A stretch of DNA of 64,000 nucleotides from Balneolaceae bacterium (GTDB taxonomy: Bacteria > Bacteroidota > Rhodothermia > Balneolales > Balneolaceae): NCBI GenBank assembly GCA_018401935.1, contig JAGYJQ010000001.1, positions 62,001-126,000 of the forward strand, in the 5' to 3' direction. Below are positions 1 to 9,023 of this stretch, one piece after another (positions within the stretch are counted from its first letter, which is position 1; each line of letters begins with the position of its first letter). The notes beneath the pieces are model-generated. The model saw only the letters and a program-made list of their open reading frames with translations, ran no database searches and was not told where the DNA came from. Both the position numbers and the translations under genes were made by a program.

Positions 1-95
1 AAGTCGTCTACATCAACCTGAAGATCCTTTAATATTTGCACTACAACACGCTTTGCCGCGTATCCTGCATGATCACTTGCAATGGGGATTTTCAT
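1..95 (-). CDS. rpiB: Ribose-5-phosphate isomerase B, N-terminal fragment
   Basis: The first 31 codons are read leftwards from an ATG at 95-93 and run off the window edge. The peptide opens MKIPIASDHAGYAAK, and the S-D-H-A-G motif right after the first beta strand is the substrate-binding signature of RpiB/LacA-type isomerases. These enzymes interconvert ribose-5-phosphate and ribulose-5-phosphate in the non-oxidative pentose phosphate pathway. Only the N-terminus is visible, so the catalytic Cys/Thr region cannot be checked. The gene is divergent from the inositol-monophosphatase gene, with about 197 bases between them. Confidence 0.85.
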   Translation of the reverse strand, partial: MKIPIASDHAGYAAKRVVVQILKDLQVDVDD

Positions 96-200
96 AAAAA
101 TAAGTAGGGTTACTAGATGATTAAAAAGTACGCTAAATATCTCTAAAAAAACGCTTAGTTTAAAGAAGAAAGCCTAAATTGTGAAGGAGCTTGTAAGTTT

Positions 201-244
201 ATGCCCCCCCATCAAAGAGGCGGGAAAGGGGCGAATAGGGGCAT
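201..244. repeat. Spaced inverted repeat in the leader of the suhB-like gene
   Basis: ATGCCCC at 201-207 is matched by GGGGCAT at 238-244, a perfect 7-bp inverted repeat enclosing a purine-rich segment. It lies 48 bases before the suhB-like start, in the gap shared with divergent rpiB. It could be a leader hairpin or a protein-binding site. There is no T-tract, so a terminator is unlikely. Nothing else is recognised in the 96-292 gap. Confidence 0.35.
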
Positions 245-292
245 TGAACTCATTCTAAGGCCTGAAAGACTATCTATTAACCAGTCATATCG

Positions 293-1117
293 ATGAAAAG
301 TTTAACTGAAAAAAGCTACGAAACCGAACTCAATGCCCTTAAAGCACTACTGCCCGAATTGGATGAAATTATTCACAAGATCAGAGCCGACACCCAGTTC
401 AAAATCGAGCGTAAAGCTAAAAATGACTTAGTAACCTCCGCGGATCTTGCCTCAGAGGCGTTCATAGTTAATCGGTTGAGTGAATTATTTCCGGATGATG
501 TGATTTGGGCCGAGGAAAATCATGCCCAGCCAGAGGAGTTAGACCAACGAATTTGGATTATAGATCCCATCGATGGCACGACCAATTTTTCACATGGTTT
601 TGCGCCTTATTGTGTTTCTATCGCTCTTTGGGACCGAACGGAGTTGGTGCTTGGGTTAGTCTATGAGTTGGCGCATAAACAATGTTTTTATGCTACAAAA
701 GGACAAGGGGCTTATTTGGATGGCTCTGTACTTTCCGTCAGTGCTTGTACACAGCCCGAAGACTCTCTCATAGCTACAGGCTTTCCCTACACGGAATTCT
801 CACGGGTTCATTCATTTTTGACTTTGCTTAAGGTACTGTTTCAAGAAACTCATGGTGTTCGAAGAGCGGGGGCGGCTTCGTATGATTTATGTGCGGTTGC
901 CGCTGGTTGGGTGGAAGGTTTTTTTGAAGAAGGTTTAAAGGCATGGGATGTAGCAGCCGGTGGGTTCATTGTTCAAGAAGCGGGGGGATATATTTGCGAT
1001 TGGGAAGGCGGAGATCAGTGGCTTACTGGAAAGCAAATAATTGCAGGGAACAAACCTATAAAAAAATATTTACTCGAACGCATACAGGGTATTTATCCAG
1101 GATTTGGTTCTACGTAA
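293..1117 (+). CDS. suhB: Inositol-1-monophosphatase family protein
   Basis: A 274-residue member of the magnesium-dependent inositol monophosphatase family, which removes phosphate from inositol-1-phosphate and related sugar phosphates in the cytoplasm. The metal-binding signatures are all present: E74-E75 in the WAEEN segment, D91-P-I-D94-G-T in the DPIDGT motif, and W-D219-x-A-A-G near the C-terminus. The length matches the family (about 260-280). The ATG at 293 is used because the N-terminal helix follows directly. It is followed by aguB after 39 bases. The exact substrate (inositol phosphate, PAP or fructose bisphosphate) cannot be read from the sequence; the suhB symbol follows the general family. 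Confidence 0.85.
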   Translation: MKSLTEKSYETELNALKALLPELDEIIHKIRADTQFKIERKAKNDLVTSADLASEAFIVNRLSELFPDDVIWAEENHAQPEELDQRIWIIDPIDGTTNFSHGFAPYCVSIALWDRTELVLGLVYELAHKQCFYATKGQGAYLDGSVLSVSACTQPEDSLIATGFPYTEFSRVHSFLTLLKVLFQETHGVRRAGAASYDLCAVAAGWVEGFFEEGLKAWDVAAGGFIVQEAGGYICDWEGGDQWLTGKQIIAGNKPIKKYLLERIQGIYPGFGST

Positions 1118-1156
1118 ATTGTATAGTTAATTTTCTATGATCCAGAGTTTAATTCT

Positions 1157-2062
1157 ATGTCTATGAGTCCCTCTATCCATTCAGAGCAAATCCGAGAAGC
1201 CACTTTTGCACTCATCCAAATGAGCTGTGGTACCGATTCAGATGAAAACCGCGAAAAAGCGGTTGCCAAGATTCGAATGGCTGCAGAACAGGGAGCACAG
1301 GTGATGGTTCTGCAAGAGTTATTTGCCTCACAATATTTCTGCTTCACTGAAGACTATGAGCATTTTGGTTTGGCTGAGTCGATTCCAGGTCCATCGACTC
1401 GAATCTTTTCTGAACTCGCAGCAGAACTGGGTGTTGTCATTGTAGCCTCCCTGTTCGAAAAACGGGCTCAAGGACTTTACCACAATACCGCGGTTGTCAT
1501 CGATGCCGATGGTGAGATGGTTGGAATGTACAGAAAAATGCATATCCCAGACGATCCTGGCTATTATGAGAAATTTTATTTTACTCCGGGAGATCTTGGT
1601 TACAAGGTTTTCCCCACGCGATTTGGCAGAATAGGAGTGCTTATTTGTTGGGACCAATGGTATCCAGAAGCAGCTCGATTAACCGCGTTAAAAGGCGCTG
1701 ATGTGTTGGTGTACCCGACTGCCATTGGATGGGCTCAATCACAAGATCCTGAAACCAACGATGAGCAGCATCAAGCTTGGCATACTATACAGCGTTCTCA
1801 TGCTGTGGCTAATGGAATTCCCGTACTTTCAGTTAACCGAGTTGGGGTAGAAGGTGACATGCAGTTCTGGGGACAATCATTTGCATGCAATGCCTTTGGC
1901 AAGGTGCTTTGTCAAGCCTCTGAAGGCAAAGAAGAAGTTTTGATTCAATCGATTAATTATAGCCAATCGGATGCCTACAGAATTCATTGGCCATTTCTAC
2001 GAGACCGAAGAATTGATAGTTATCACCCCATTACCAAGCGGTTTTTAGACGATGAACCTTGA
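1157..2062 (+). CDS. aguB: N-carbamoylputrescine amidase
   Basis: A 301-residue nitrilase-superfamily enzyme expected to hydrolyse N-carbamoylputrescine to putrescine, CO2 and ammonia. The Glu-Lys-Cys triad is visible: E54 in LQELF, K127 in YRKMHIPDDPGYYEKF and C164 in ICWDQWYPEAAR. The HIPDDPG..EKFYFTPGD stretch is typical of AguB among carbon-nitrogen hydrolases. The assignment is strengthened by the next gene, which overlaps it by 11 bases and encodes agmatine deiminase, the preceding step. Together they form a two-gene unit for arginine-derived polyamine synthesis. Its own ATG follows a weak purine stretch. Confidence 0.93.
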   Translation: MSMSPSIHSEQIREATFALIQMSCGTDSDENREKAVAKIRMAAEQGAQVMVLQELFASQYFCFTEDYEHFGLAESIPGPSTRIFSELAAELGVVIVASLFEKRAQGLYHNTAVVIDADGEMVGMYRKMHIPDDPGYYEKFYFTPGDLGYKVFPTRFGRIGVLICWDQWYPEAARLTALKGADVLVYPTAIGWAQSQDPETNDEQHQAWHTIQRSHAVANGIPVLSVNRVGVEGDMQFWGQSFACNAFGKVLCQASEGKEEVLIQSINYSQSDAYRIHWPFLRDRRIDSYHPITKRFLDDEP

Positions 2063-3200
2063 ACCGACTAGAGAGCCACATTCTGCAGACGACAATCGAA
2101 TCGAGACTAAAGCCTCTTCCCATATGTACTCACTTGTTCATGAGGATACTTCTCGAGTAGATGTAAGAGAAATAGGGTATCGATTCCCAGGAGAATTCGA
2201 AGCTCACGAGGCTACATGGTTAAGTTGGCCTCATAATCCCAATACTTGGCCAGGAATGTTGGACCGGATTATTCCTATTTATGCGGAATTCGCAGCAGGT
2301 CTTACCCATGAAGAACGAGTTCACATTAATGTTAATACCGTTAAAATGGCTGAATATGTTCGCGAATTAATTAAGCAGAAAGGAGGGGATTTAAGCAATC
2401 TAGAGTTACATCAATTCCCCACCAACGATGCTTGGTGTCGCGATCATGGGCCTTGTTTCTTGGTTCGAGATCAGGAAGTTGACTCGTTAATACTGTTGGA
2501 TTGGGAATACAATGCATGGGGCCAAAAATATCCCCCTTTTAATCTGGATAATGCGATTCCAGCGCAGGTAGCAAATTTTTTAACCATACCTAGTATTCGA
2601 CCCGGTATTGTAATGGAAGGGGGTGCCATTGAAACCAACGGACAGGGCGTGATAATGACCACCGAAGCCTGTTTACTCAATCCAAACCGTAACCCCAATC
2701 TAAATCAGTCGCAGATTGAGGCATACTTAGAACGTTTTTATGGTGCCAAGCAAATTTGGTGGCTAGGTGATGGTATTGTAGGGGATGATACAGACGGTCA
2801 TATTGACGATATGACCAGATTTGTCTCATCCAATACCATTGTTAGTGCTGTAGAGAACAATAGTAAAGATGAAAACTATCAGGCATTACAAGAAAATTGG
2901 GAACGCCTCCAGGGCTTTTACTTTGCCGATGGTTCTAAACCCGAACTTGTTGAGCTTCCAATGCCTTCTCCAGTCGTTCATGAAGGGCAACGATTACCCG
3001 CCTCTTATGCCAACTTTTACATAAGCAATGATTCCGTATGGGTTCCTATCTTTGACGACCCTAATGATCAGCAAGCCCTGGGCATATTACAAGAGTGTTT
3101 TGCTGATAAAGTGGTACGCGGAATTAATGCACGTGAATTGGTTTGGGGACTTGGGGCCTTTCATTGCCTTAGTCAACAACAGCCTGTACGTTCTTTTTAA
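2052..3200 (+). CDS. aguA: Agmatine deiminase
   Basis: A 382-residue agmatine deiminase (peptidylarginine-deiminase-like, penta-propeller fold) converting agmatine to N-carbamoylputrescine. Signatures include NDAWCRDHGP near residues 125-134, GGAIETNG near 190, GDDTDGHIDD with H250, and the C-terminal nucleophile C372 in GLGAFHCLSQQQP. The ATG at 2052 lies inside the aguB stop region, suggesting translational coupling. This start adds about 40 residues before the conserved PGEFEAHEATWLSWPHN block, so a later ATG at 2124 is possible. The gene converges with the DUF1080 gene, and no clear terminator lies between them. Confidence 0.94.
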   Translation: MNLEPTREPHSADDNRIETKASSHMYSLVHEDTSRVDVREIGYRFPGEFEAHEATWLSWPHNPNTWPGMLDRIIPIYAEFAAGLTHEERVHINVNTVKMAEYVRELIKQKGGDLSNLELHQFPTNDAWCRDHGPCFLVRDQEVDSLILLDWEYNAWGQKYPPFNLDNAIPAQVANFLTIPSIRPGIVMEGGAIETNGQGVIMTTEACLLNPNRNPNLNQSQIEAYLERFYGAKQIWWLGDGIVGDDTDGHIDDMTRFVSSNTIVSAVENNSKDENYQALQENWERLQGFYFADGSKPELVELPMPSPVVHEGQRLPASYANFYISNDSVWVPIFDDPNDQQALGILQECFADKVVRGINARELVWGLGAFHCLSQQQPVRSF

Positions 3201-3266
3201 ACCAAAATAGAGTCGTTACTCAGGGTTGAACGAGCTTTGTTCGAATGCTTGGGCCAATGGTACTGT

Positions 3267-4070
3267 TTATTTAATCCGTCGAACCGCAACCCGCTTGAAC
3301 TCTACCTTATCCCCATGGTCCTGAAGGGAAATATGTCCAATCCCTGCTTTGGCCCAATCGGCATCGTCATACCACTTACTTTCCAGTTTACGTTGGAGGA
3401 ACTCTTCACTTTCAAGATTATATTGAAGGACTAATTCTCCGTTTAACCAGTGTTCGACTTCATGATCAAGCACTCTTATTCCAGCTACATTCCATTGCCC
3501 TGCGGGTAGGGAAGGTGAAGAATTGGGAGCATACATATCATACAAAGAGGCTACTTGACGATGAGGAAGTGATTCGGAGGGGGCTAATTCATTGTCCAAT
3601 AATTGATATTCAGGCCCGGTTTCATAGTCATCTTCATAATCGCTCCCCTGAGTCACATGATACATGATACCGCTATTACCACCAGGTGACATTCTGTAGT
3701 GGACTTCTAACTCAAAGTTATCAAAGCGGTCTTTACTTACAATGGATTGACCAAATCCCGTATTTTTTTCTACCGCATCTCCTTGTTTTGAAACGGTGAG
3801 TAGTCCATCAATAATTTCCCATTTTTCCGGAATAGCTTCTTGATTAAACCCAGTCCATGCATCGAATGTAGCCTGGGTTTGCGCATCAAACAGTACCACC
3901 CAATCCGAGATAGATTCAATCATTATTTTTGGTTCTAAAGAGTTCTTGGTTTCATCAACCACCTTGTCTTTAGATGCTTCGGGGGTGTTACTGCACCCAT
4001 TAAAACCAAGCATCGTAAGAACGCTTAAAAGCAATAAATAGGTGGGGGTTTTTAACATATCCATCATCAT
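3267..4070 (-). CDS. DUF1080 (3-keto-disaccharide hydrolase-type) lipoprotein
   Basis: 267 residues with a lipoprotein signal: a hydrophobic stretch at residues 9-22 ending G-F-N-G-C26. It is followed by a linker and one DUF1080 domain (about residues 55-265), a concanavalin-like jelly-roll. Family hallmarks are WVVLFDAQTQ, FELEVHYRMSPGGNSGIMYHV and GPEYQLLDNE. Some characterised members cleave 3-keto-disaccharides; many are unassigned. It is probably anchored at the envelope facing the periplasm or surface. Three ATGs crowd the start (4070, 4067, 4064), with another at 4058, so the exact start is uncertain. It follows the ostA-like gene after 9 bases and may share its transcript. Confidence 0.85.
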   Translation of the reverse strand: MMMDMLKTPTYLLLLSVLTMLGFNGCSNTPEASKDKVVDETKNSLEPKIMIESISDWVVLFDAQTQATFDAWTGFNQEAIPEKWEIIDGLLTVSKQGDAVEKNTGFGQSIVSKDRFDNFELEVHYRMSPGGNSGIMYHVTQGSDYEDDYETGPEYQLLDNELAPSESLPHRQVASLYDMYAPNSSPSLPAGQWNVAGIRVLDHEVEHWLNGELVLQYNLESEEFLQRKLESKWYDDADWAKAGIGHISLQDHGDKVEFKRVAVRRIK

Positions 4071-4079
4071 ATCGATTGA

Positions 4080-5663
4080 TTATTTTGGATTAAAATTAAC
4101 ACTTTTTTTATCGTTTACATACTGTTGGAATCGAAGGGGAAAGACAAATGGGGGTTGATTTGGTACGGCATCAAAACGATACTCCAAATTAATGGAAGGT
4201 TTTCTAGGACGAACATCTGGACTCCAACGAAAGCCTTCTAATCTTCGCAAAGAAAGACTGCTGTCTTCTTCAAAAACAAAGCCTTGAGAAGCAGTTGCGG
4301 CTAATTCATCAATGTCATCTTCCACAAACCATATGTTTGCTAAAGGTGTGTTTAATTCAATAGCCCCATCGTTTTCATCCTCTTCATTTTGGGTAAAATA
4401 TAGAATGGTCACATTAGGTTCTAAGGTCATAGTTTGTATGCGTCCGTCTAAAAATCGAGTGATTACCGTATCAGCTTTCAATTGATTAAAACGCCCCGAT
4501 TTCTCTGCTCTAACAGTAACAAAAGCCTCATTAAGTAAGTATAGTAGGCTTAGTTCATTACTATCGGTTTGGGCAATAATGGTTTGGGCATTTAGTTCGG
4601 TATTATCGTACCAGGCGATGGGCTGGCCTGTTAAGGTGAATTGTTCAATCTCAGAATCGTATCGTAAACTGTCCGAGCGAGTGGAAAAATTTGTGCTCCA
4701 GCTTTGACTCAGCGAGTCACTTTTAAAAGTGAAGGTGCTATCTCGATCATACACCAAAATACTGGGTGCAAATACAAAAGTTGTATCGAATTCGGCATCG
4801 GTATTGATTTCTGGCGTTGGATTATCTAGCGTATTGATATCTGGGGTGTTGATTTCTGGAGTTGGGTCATCTTGTGAATCGTTGGCTGCAGAGTCAATCG
4901 TTCGTATGATTGCATTCCCCATGAGTTGACGAAAGCCCGTCGAGTCTGCGTAGATCGAATCGGCCCGAATACGTTGCTGCTCGCTAAGATTATCGATAAG
5001 TACATTCCCGGATAAGTAACTCCTCTTGGTTATACGTGCGAGTGTCATGAAGTCACTCTCGGCGTATTCATCCTCGGTGAGCAGTTGAACATGCTCAATA
5101 AATAGGGCGCTATCTTGCACTTCGAAATACGTTCCTTGCCTAGCTGTGAGTACTCCTGTGCTATCTTCAAGTCTAATTCCATTGGTGAAGTACGCAATTT
5201 TTTCTTCGAAATTATAATCCACCGATGTGCCAAATAGTCTAGTATTCTCTTGCTCAATAATGACCCTTCCTCGTAAAAGGCTTCGTTCGTTCTTACTAAA
5301 ATAGCGAAGCGAATCGGTCCAAATAATGGCATCCTCTGTTTCGATTTGTAAGTTGCCAATAGCTAGTAATTCACTGCGATCTAAATACCGATAGGCAGTA
5401 TCACATACCATAGTCAAGCCATCTACGGTGAGACGTGCCTGAATTAAACGTTGTACAGGTTCTTGTTCATAGATGCTTCGCTCGGCTGATTCGAAACGTA
5501 ACAATTCAACAACATTTTGTGCCTGCAATGGACTGCTAACTATGCTAAATAACACCCCAATACTACCCAGAAGTAAGAATAAACTCCTTTGACTATTCGC
5601 TAAAGGCGCCCAGTAATTTTTTATTCGGCAATAGGCACGCTTAATCGATGACAACAGTACCAC
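4080..5663 (-). CDS. OstA-like LPS transport protein
   Basis: 527 residues. A basic N-terminus and a hydrophobic segment (about 27-48) ending A-Q-A-Q give a signal peptide. The mature part starts with OstA/LptA beta-jellyroll repeats, which form the periplasmic LPS bridge in the Lpt family. It is too short and lacks an evident C-terminal barrel to be a full LptD. An acidic, Pro-rich low-complexity stretch sits around residues 265-290, with repeats of the type PTPEINT/PDINT. The start overlaps the end of lptC by 23 bases, arguing for co-translation and joint function in LPS export. Its role as an LptA-like bridge is inference. Confidence 0.8.
   Translation of the reverse strand: MVLLSSIKRAYCRIKNYWAPLANSQRSLFLLLGSIGVLFSIVSSPLQAQNVVELLRFESAERSIYEQEPVQRLIQARLTVDGLTMVCDTAYRYLDRSELLAIGNLQIETEDAIIWTDSLRYFSKNERSLLRGRVIIEQENTRLFGTSVDYNFEEKIAYFTNGIRLEDSTGVLTARQGTYFEVQDSALFIEHVQLLTEDEYAESDFMTLARITKRSYLSGNVLIDNLSEQQRIRADSIYADSTGFRQLMGNAIIRTIDSAANDSQDDPTPEINTPDINTLDNPTPEINTDAEFDTTFVFAPSILVYDRDSTFTFKSDSLSQSWSTNFSTRSDSLRYDSEIEQFTLTGQPIAWYDNTELNAQTIIAQTDSNELSLLYLLNEAFVTVRAEKSGRFNQLKADTVITRFLDGRIQTMTLEPNVTILYFTQNEEDENDGAIELNTPLANIWFVEDDIDELAATASQGFVFEEDSSLSLRRLEGFRWSPDVRPRKPSINLEYRFDAVPNQPPFVFPLRFQQYVNDKKSVNFNPK
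4801..4866 (-). repeat. In-frame degenerate repeat in the ostA-like gene
   Basis: On the coding strand this segment encodes a run of the form P-T-P-E-I-N-T, P-D-I-N-T, then again P-T-P-E-I-N-T. The nucleotide units (seen here as TTGATTTCTGG and TTGATATCTGG) are close copies, so it looks like a short duplication inside a surface loop or linker. It keeps the reading frame. The boundaries are approximate. Confidence 0.55.
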
Positions 5664-6210
5664 CCCCTTCGTTTAAAGTGTACTCGCTTAAATCTGTAGT
5701 ACCTTCAAAACCTAAAGCAGAAATACTATCCGGAGGAGCAATAAAGGTTACAAATAGGGGAGTGCTCATTCGATCCTGAAAACGCTGCCATTTTAGATAG
5801 TCAGATCTCAAGACTTTTTCCTCCGTTGTGTTAATTTCAACATTGTAATACATTTCAAATACTCCAACAGACGACCTGTATAGAGCACTATCACAGGTTA
5901 TGGTGCTCTGCAATTCGCCCGTTACTTCATCATAAATTGTAATCAAGATAGGACCTGATATTTCAGTAAAGCTTTCCTCATTATTCTCTACAAATTTTGC
6001 ATAACTAGCTTCTAAATCGAGTACTTTTCGACCCTCATCTATTAGGTTTAGACGGAAGCCCCAGCTTTCAGAAGAACCGATTTTATCCGCTTTTAATACC
6101 TGATCAATCTGTTGGGTATCAAATTCTGATAAATCCTGACAGGAAAATAGTGCAACACTAAAGGCGGAACAGAAAATGAACGCGATATGAGTAAGATGAA
6201 GTTTTTTCAT
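5641..6210 (-). CDS. lptC: LPS export periplasmic lipoprotein LptC
   Basis: 189 residues with a lipoprotein signal peptide: basic start, hydrophobic residues 8-22 and lipobox L-F-S-C24. The remainder is a single LptC/OstA-type beta domain, with segments such as LDLEASYAKFVENNEE, LQSTITCDSALYRSSVGVFE and KVLRSDYLKWQ. This is the usual Bacteroidota form, where LptC is lipid-anchored rather than held by a transmembrane helix. LptC links the inner-membrane LPS extractor to the periplasmic bridge. It overlaps the downstream ostA-like gene by 23 bases and follows upp by 9 bases. Confidence 0.85.
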   Translation of the reverse strand: MKKLHLTHIAFIFCSAFSVALFSCQDLSEFDTQQIDQVLKADKIGSSESWGFRLNLIDEGRKVLDLEASYAKFVENNEESFTEISGPILITIYDEVTGELQSTITCDSALYRSSVGVFEMYYNVEINTTEEKVLRSDYLKWQRFQDRMSTPLFVTFIAPPDSISALGFEGTTDLSEYTLNEGGGTVVID

Positions 6211-6219
6211 AACAAGTAG

Positions 6220-6861
6220 TTATGAAGGAGTAGTGCCAAAGTACCGGTCTCCTGCATCACCGAGTCCAGGAAGGATGTACGCCTGCTCATTCAATTCACG
6301 ATCGAGGTAGGTGGTAATAATAGGGACATCGGGATGATTGTTATGCACCTTCTCAACACCTTCCGGGGCTGCAATTACACAAGTAAAAACAATATCATTT
6401 GCTCCGTTTTCTTTTAAGTAGCTAATAGCATGGGATGCACTACCGCCTGTGGCAAGCATAGGATCAACTACGATACATGTTCCATGATCTAGTCCTTCAG
6501 GTAAGTTGTCATAGTAATTAATGGGCTCATGGGTTTGGTGATCACGGTATACACCAATATGGCCTACTTTGGCATTGGGTACGAAATGTAGTATTCCTTG
6601 CACCAAACTCAAGCCAGCTCGTAGTATCGGAATAACGTAAACCGTTTTACCTAATTCCATCCCCGAAGTAAGTTCCAGGGGTGTTTGAACCTGTACATCC
6701 TTGGTACTTACGTGCGAAAGTGCATGATAGCCTAAAATACCCCCTAATTTATCCATTGCTTCTCTGAACGCCTGAACTCCTGAGTGTTGATCTCTGAGTT
6801 TGGTTATGTAGAGATGGACTAGGGGGTGTTCTATTACCCTCAGATACTTATTTTGGGGCAT
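6220..6861 (-). CDS. upp: Uracil phosphoribosyltransferase
   Basis: A 213-residue enzyme of pyrimidine salvage making UMP from uracil and PRPP. The PRPP loop VVDPMLATGGSA and the C-terminal uracil-binding YILPGLGDAGDRYFGT are clear. The frame is open 20 codons further upstream (to 6921), but the conserved protein begins MPQNKYLRVIEHP. The ATG at 6861 sits one base after the TGA of the symporter gene and matches the normal family length, so it is preferred. The tight spacing with the symporter upstream and lptC downstream suggests one transcript with mixed functions. Confidence 0.95.
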   Translation of the reverse strand: MPQNKYLRVIEHPLVHLYITKLRDQHSGVQAFREAMDKLGGILGYHALSHVSTKDVQVQTPLELTSGMELGKTVYVIPILRAGLSLVQGILHFVPNAKVGHIGVYRDHQTHEPINYYDNLPEGLDHGTCIVVDPMLATGGSASHAISYLKENGANDIVFTCVIAAPEGVEKVHNNHPDVPIITTYLDRELNEQAYILPGLGDAGDRYFGTTPS

Positions 6862-6862
6862 A

Positions 6863-8503
6863 TCATTCCGTACCTTGGTTAGCTTTGTAGGAATCAAAAT
6901 AGGTTTTTGTTGCTTTTGCAACTACACCAGACAGGGCAAATAAGGCAATTATATTAGGAAAAGTCATAAGACCCAATGCAATATCCCCAATGGCCCATAC
7001 CGTTTCAAGGGCTAAAATAGCCCCTAAGAAGTGCATGACCAAATACACCATTTTATAATAAATGATGGAAGAATCACCCGCTAAGTATTGAATGGAGCGG
7101 TCGCCATAATAACTCCAACTTATGGCGGTGGAGACCCCAAACAAAATCACACAAAGGGTAACAATATATTTACCACCGGCAAATAGGGGGGAGAGACCCT
7201 TCTCAAAAGCCAATGCAGTTAAAGGTGCTCCATTTTCGACAATACTGGTTTGAAGTTCCCCTACGTTTTCACCGGTCAATGTTTGAATAGTTACCGATCC
7301 ATCTTCTAACAGAACAATTTGGCCACTAAATAGCTCTTCTCTGTCTTTGTCTGTGTAAAATTCTCCGTATGAATAATCATTGCGAAGAATATCTCCATTG
7401 ACAGGAACTCCATTGGATATGGTTAAAATAGTACTCTCGTCGTCTATTTCAAAGCTAGCTTCTAAGGCGTTGGTGGTAAAGACGGTCGGGTGTTTTTGTT
7501 CCCACACCCCAGTACTTACAATGACCAAACCGGTCATGGTACAAACCACAAGAGTATCAATAAAAGGCTCTAAAAGGGCAACCACTCCCTCACGAACGGG
7601 CTCTTTAGTTTTGGCTGCACCATGAGCAATGGGCGCGGAACCCTGGCCCGCTTCATTTGAAAATAATCCTCGCTTAATACCCCACACTAAAGTAGTTAAA
7701 AACAATCCAGAACCAATTCCAAAAGCCCCGGCCTTAGGCGTGAAGGCATACTCTATGATGGTTCCGAATGCAGGTAATACTTTCTCAACATTTAACAGTA
7801 AAATGATAAGCGCTCCAAGTACATATATGAGTGCCATTACGGGCATTAAACTAGCGGTAACTCTACCAATACGTTTGATTCCACCTACTATAACGAATCC
7901 AACAACAGAGGCTGTTGCTAGCCCAGTAATCCAACCTGGAATAAGAAAGGTGGCTTTCATGGTGTCAGCCACGGTATTTGCCTGTACGGCATTTCCAGTT
8001 AAGAAAGAACAAATAACGGCCATGGCTGCAAAGAAGACGGCCAACCACTTCCACTGTTCACCTAGGCCTTTCTCGATGTAGTACATGGGGCCTCCAGAGA
8101 CCGATCCATCGCTATTTTGTATTCGGTACTTCACGGCCAGAGTACACTCAGTATATTTAACGGCCATACCAAAAAAGGCGGTAACCCACATCCAAAATAA
8201 GGCTCCTGGGCCACCATAATGGATGGCGATGGCAACACCTGCAATATTCCCAATACCCACCGTAGCTGATAAGGCTGTAGTTAATGCTTGAAAGTGATTT
8301 ACATCTCCAATTGCATCGGGATGATCGAACTTTCCCATCACGGTTAAAATTCCGTGTTTAAAATGTCGTATTTGTATAAAACCTAATCGAAGGGTGATAA
8401 AAATTCCAAAACTGAGTAGTATGGCAACCATGAACGGGAAAAAGGATGGAGTGCTCCAAACCAAATCATTTAACGTGCCAACTATATTCTCAAAAGTTTC
8501 CAT
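6863..8503 (-). CDS. Sodium:alanine symporter family (AGCS) transporter
   Basis: A 546-residue inner-membrane carrier of the AGCS family, which imports alanine or glycine with sodium. Family signatures include ALSATVGIGNIAGVAIAIHYGGPGA split across residues 77-101, GPMYYIEKGLG (138-148) and the long GIKRGLFSNEAGQGSAPIAH segment around 275-294. About ten hydrophobic helices are visible. Unlike the compact bacterial form (about 450-480 residues), it carries a polar, beta-rich insertion of roughly 75 residues at about 350-428, between two membrane segments. It is divergent from the HU-like gene, and the 197-base gap probably carries both promoters. Substrate specificity is inferred from the family. 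Confidence 0.92.
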   Translation of the reverse strand: METFENIVGTLNDLVWSTPSFFPFMVAILLSFGIFITLRLGFIQIRHFKHGILTVMGKFDHPDAIGDVNHFQALTTALSATVGIGNIAGVAIAIHYGGPGALFWMWVTAFFGMAVKYTECTLAVKYRIQNSDGSVSGGPMYYIEKGLGEQWKWLAVFFAAMAVICSFLTGNAVQANTVADTMKATFLIPGWITGLATASVVGFVIVGGIKRIGRVTASLMPVMALIYVLGALIILLLNVEKVLPAFGTIIEYAFTPKAGAFGIGSGLFLTTLVWGIKRGLFSNEAGQGSAPIAHGAAKTKEPVREGVVALLEPFIDTLVVCTMTGLVIVSTGVWEQKHPTVFTTNALEASFEIDDESTILTISNGVPVNGDILRNDYSYGEFYTDKDREELFSGQIVLLEDGSVTIQTLTGENVGELQTSIVENGAPLTALAFEKGLSPLFAGGKYIVTLCVILFGVSTAISWSYYGDRSIQYLAGDSSIIYYKMVYLVMHFLGAILALETVWAIGDIALGLMTFPNIIALFALSGVVAKATKTYFDSYKANQGTE

Positions 8504-8700
8504 GTGCTATTAGATGTGGTGATTATTGGTTATTTATTGTCGAAACATACAAATCAAAGTAATAAAGATTTTGGAAAGTATACGTGAGATTAATAAATAT
8601 TGAGTTGAGGCGATTTATTTGTAAAGAATGAACGATTTAATAAAGAACTGTCGTTTACTTATTATAATTTCACCTAAGTTATTAAAATAATAGGCTTATT

Positions 8701-8988
8701 ATGACAAAGTCAGACATAGTAGATATCATATCCTCGTCGGTTGGATTAACTAAAGTAGAAACAGAAGCGGTAGTAAACGGCTTTATGGAAACAGTTATCG
8801 ATGCCATGAAAAGAGGAGAACATATTGAACTTCGAGGTTTTGGTAGCTTTAAAGTAGTAAAGCGCGCTCAAAGAGTAGCGAGAAATCCTAAAACGAATGA
8901 AGAGGTTATTGTGCCTGAACAATATGCCCCTGTTTTGAAAATCTCGAAAGATTTTAAAGAGTCGGTCAATAAAACACTCTCCATGTAA
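8701..8988 (+). CDS. HU/IHF family DNA-binding protein
   Basis: A 95-residue nucleoid protein of the HU/IHF fold. The N-terminal helices (MTKSDIVDIISSSVGLTK...) are followed by the conserved IELRGFGSFKV turn and the DNA-binding arm VARNPKTNEEVIVPEQYAP with its R-N-P intercalating tip. It is expected to bind and bend DNA as a dimer. The acidic patch IDAMKRGEHIELRGFG resembles IHF subunits as much as HU, so the precise subtype is left open. It stands alone, with long flanking gaps (197 bases upstream, 96 downstream to the next start), consistent with its own promoter. Confidence 0.93.
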   Translation: MTKSDIVDIISSSVGLTKVETEAVVNGFMETVIDAMKRGEHIELRGFGSFKVVKRAQRVARNPKTNEEVIVPEQYAPVLKISKDFKESVNKTLSM

Positions 8989-9023
8989 TACTGAATTAAT
9001 TTAGAATTCAAATAGGCTTTACT

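Noticed and set aside
7380-8081. Two long plus-strand frames antisense to the symporter gene.
   Set aside because: They mirror the codon pattern of the AGCS gene on the minus strand and have no signals of their own; the AGCS protein is unambiguous.
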